Below are positions 5,464 to 5,778 of a stretch of 5,778 nucleotides of DNA, piece by piece. Source of the DNA: Methanobacteriota archaeon (GTDB taxonomy: Archaea; Thermoplasmatota; Thermoplasmata; RBG-16-68-12; EA-27); NCBI GenBank assembly GCA_016207545.1, contig JACQPO010000067.1, forward strand, positions 1 through 5,778. The letters are read 5' to 3'. How positions within the stretch are numbered: position 1 is the stretch's first letter; the number at the start of each line of letters is the position of its first letter. A program made the position numbers and the translations under genes. A model generated the notes under the pieces. It ran no database searches and was not told the origin of the DNA. It saw nothing but the letters and a program-made list of their open reading frames with translations.

Positions 5464-5778
5464 CTGACCGCCGAAGAGGCCCTAGGGCCGACGGACGTCG
5501 CGAACCCCGAGCGGCGCAGGTTGCTGGTCCTGATGCTCCTAGGGGGAGCGGGAGCGGCCGCGACCATTGTGGCCGCCCGGAGCGCGCTTGCGCTCGATGT
5601 TTTGCCTGCGGATGCAGCACCGCCGCCGGACGCCCGTGGGCGTCAGCGTAACTGGGTCATGCTGATCGACCTGAAGCGCTGCGACGGATGTGGCCTGTGC
5701 ACGTCCGCTTGCGGGAAGGCTCACTTCGTCCCTTCTGGTCAGGAGTGGATGAAGGTGTACAAGGTCCAGGGCGAAGGA
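5464..5778 (+). CDS. Tat-like exported [4Fe-4S] subunit of a respiratory oxidoreductase (partial, C-terminus off right edge)
   Basis: The visible 105 residues run open to the right edge. Residues 16-19 (ERRR) precede a hydrophobic run (LLVLMLLGGAGAAATIVAA, 20-38) and a Pro/Ala-rich linker, resembling a twin-arginine signal (RRxLL). The mature part begins RNWVMLIDLKRC; this leads into CDGCGLCTSAC (C73, C76, C79, C83), the first cluster motif of the DmsB/PsrB/HybA-type ferredoxin subunits that carry electrons between a molybdopterin or hydrogenase catalytic subunit and a membrane quinone subunit. Family members usually bind four clusters, so most of the protein lies outside. The start is uncertain: CTG 5464 behind GGAGGT keeps the RR motif, whereas TTG 5521 or ATG 5533 would lose it. 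It diverges from the BlaI-type repressor across the candidate operator. Confidence 0.78.
   Translation, partial: MTAEEALGPTDVANPERRRLLVLMLLGGAGAAATIVAARSALALDVLPADAAPPPDARGRQRNWVMLIDLKRCDGCGLCTSACGKAHFVPSGQEWMKVYKVQGEG

Noticed and set aside
5390..5467. 25-codon GTG-started frame ending at TGA overlapping the CTG start
   Set aside because: It has no Shine-Dalgarno site or recognisable content and starts inside the palindrome; the overlap with CTG is probably chance, although a leader peptide cannot be ruled out.
1..5778. tRNA, rRNA, CRISPR array, insertion sequence or T-rich terminators
   Set aside because: No cloverleaf-like segments, repeat–spacer arrays, transposase domains or oligo-T tracts were seen when reading both strands.

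Overview
The window is high-GC, gene-dense DNA, most probably from an archaeon. The best argument is an AbrB–PhoU fusion regulator, a layout typical of archaeal phosphate-uptake-type regulators. It is supported by an F420-type (FrhB/FpoF) oxidoreductase and a short archaeal-style VapB/RHH protein. The proteins are not strongly acidic, so a haloarchaeon is unlikely. A Thermoplasmatota-like lineage is a guess from this gene mix, not something the sequence proves.

Layout: (1) Positions 2633 to 1, minus strand: an apparent three-gene operon. It encodes an AbrB–PhoU regulator, then a membrane-anchored DUF1573 protein with an N-terminal C2H2 zinc finger, then, one base later, a CcdA/DsbD-type membrane protein with an N-terminal thiol (CxxC) domain that runs off the left edge. 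(2) Positions 2634-2750: a short divergent intergenic region holding an AT-rich palindrome. (3) Positions 2751-4063, plus strand: a 49-aa ribbon-helix-helix protein whose stop overlaps (ATGA) the start of a 2x[4Fe-4S] FrhB/FpoF-like F420 oxidoreductase. (4) Positions 5339 to 4060, minus strand: a BlaI/MecI-type repressor overlapping (ATGA) a membrane HExxH metallopeptidase (M56/M48 type). This is a compact BlaI–BlaR-like pair, and its stop overlaps the stop of the convergent F420 gene. (5) Positions 5340-5463: a divergent intergenic region with a 7/8-matching 16-bp palindrome, the best operator candidate. (6) Position 5464 onward, plus strand: the start of a Tat-like exported [4Fe-4S] subunit of a respiratory oxidoreductase, cut by the right edge. 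It seems to start at a CTG codon behind a strong GGAGGT site.

The common theme is redox and envelope biology: thiol/disulfide transfer across the membrane, F420-linked electron input, and an Fe-S subunit of an extracytoplasmic-type respiratory enzyme. Next to these sits a proteolysis-relieved repressor pair that may control the Fe-S operon. I see no RNA genes, mobile elements, CRISPR arrays or clear terminators. No region over 300 bp lacks a gene.
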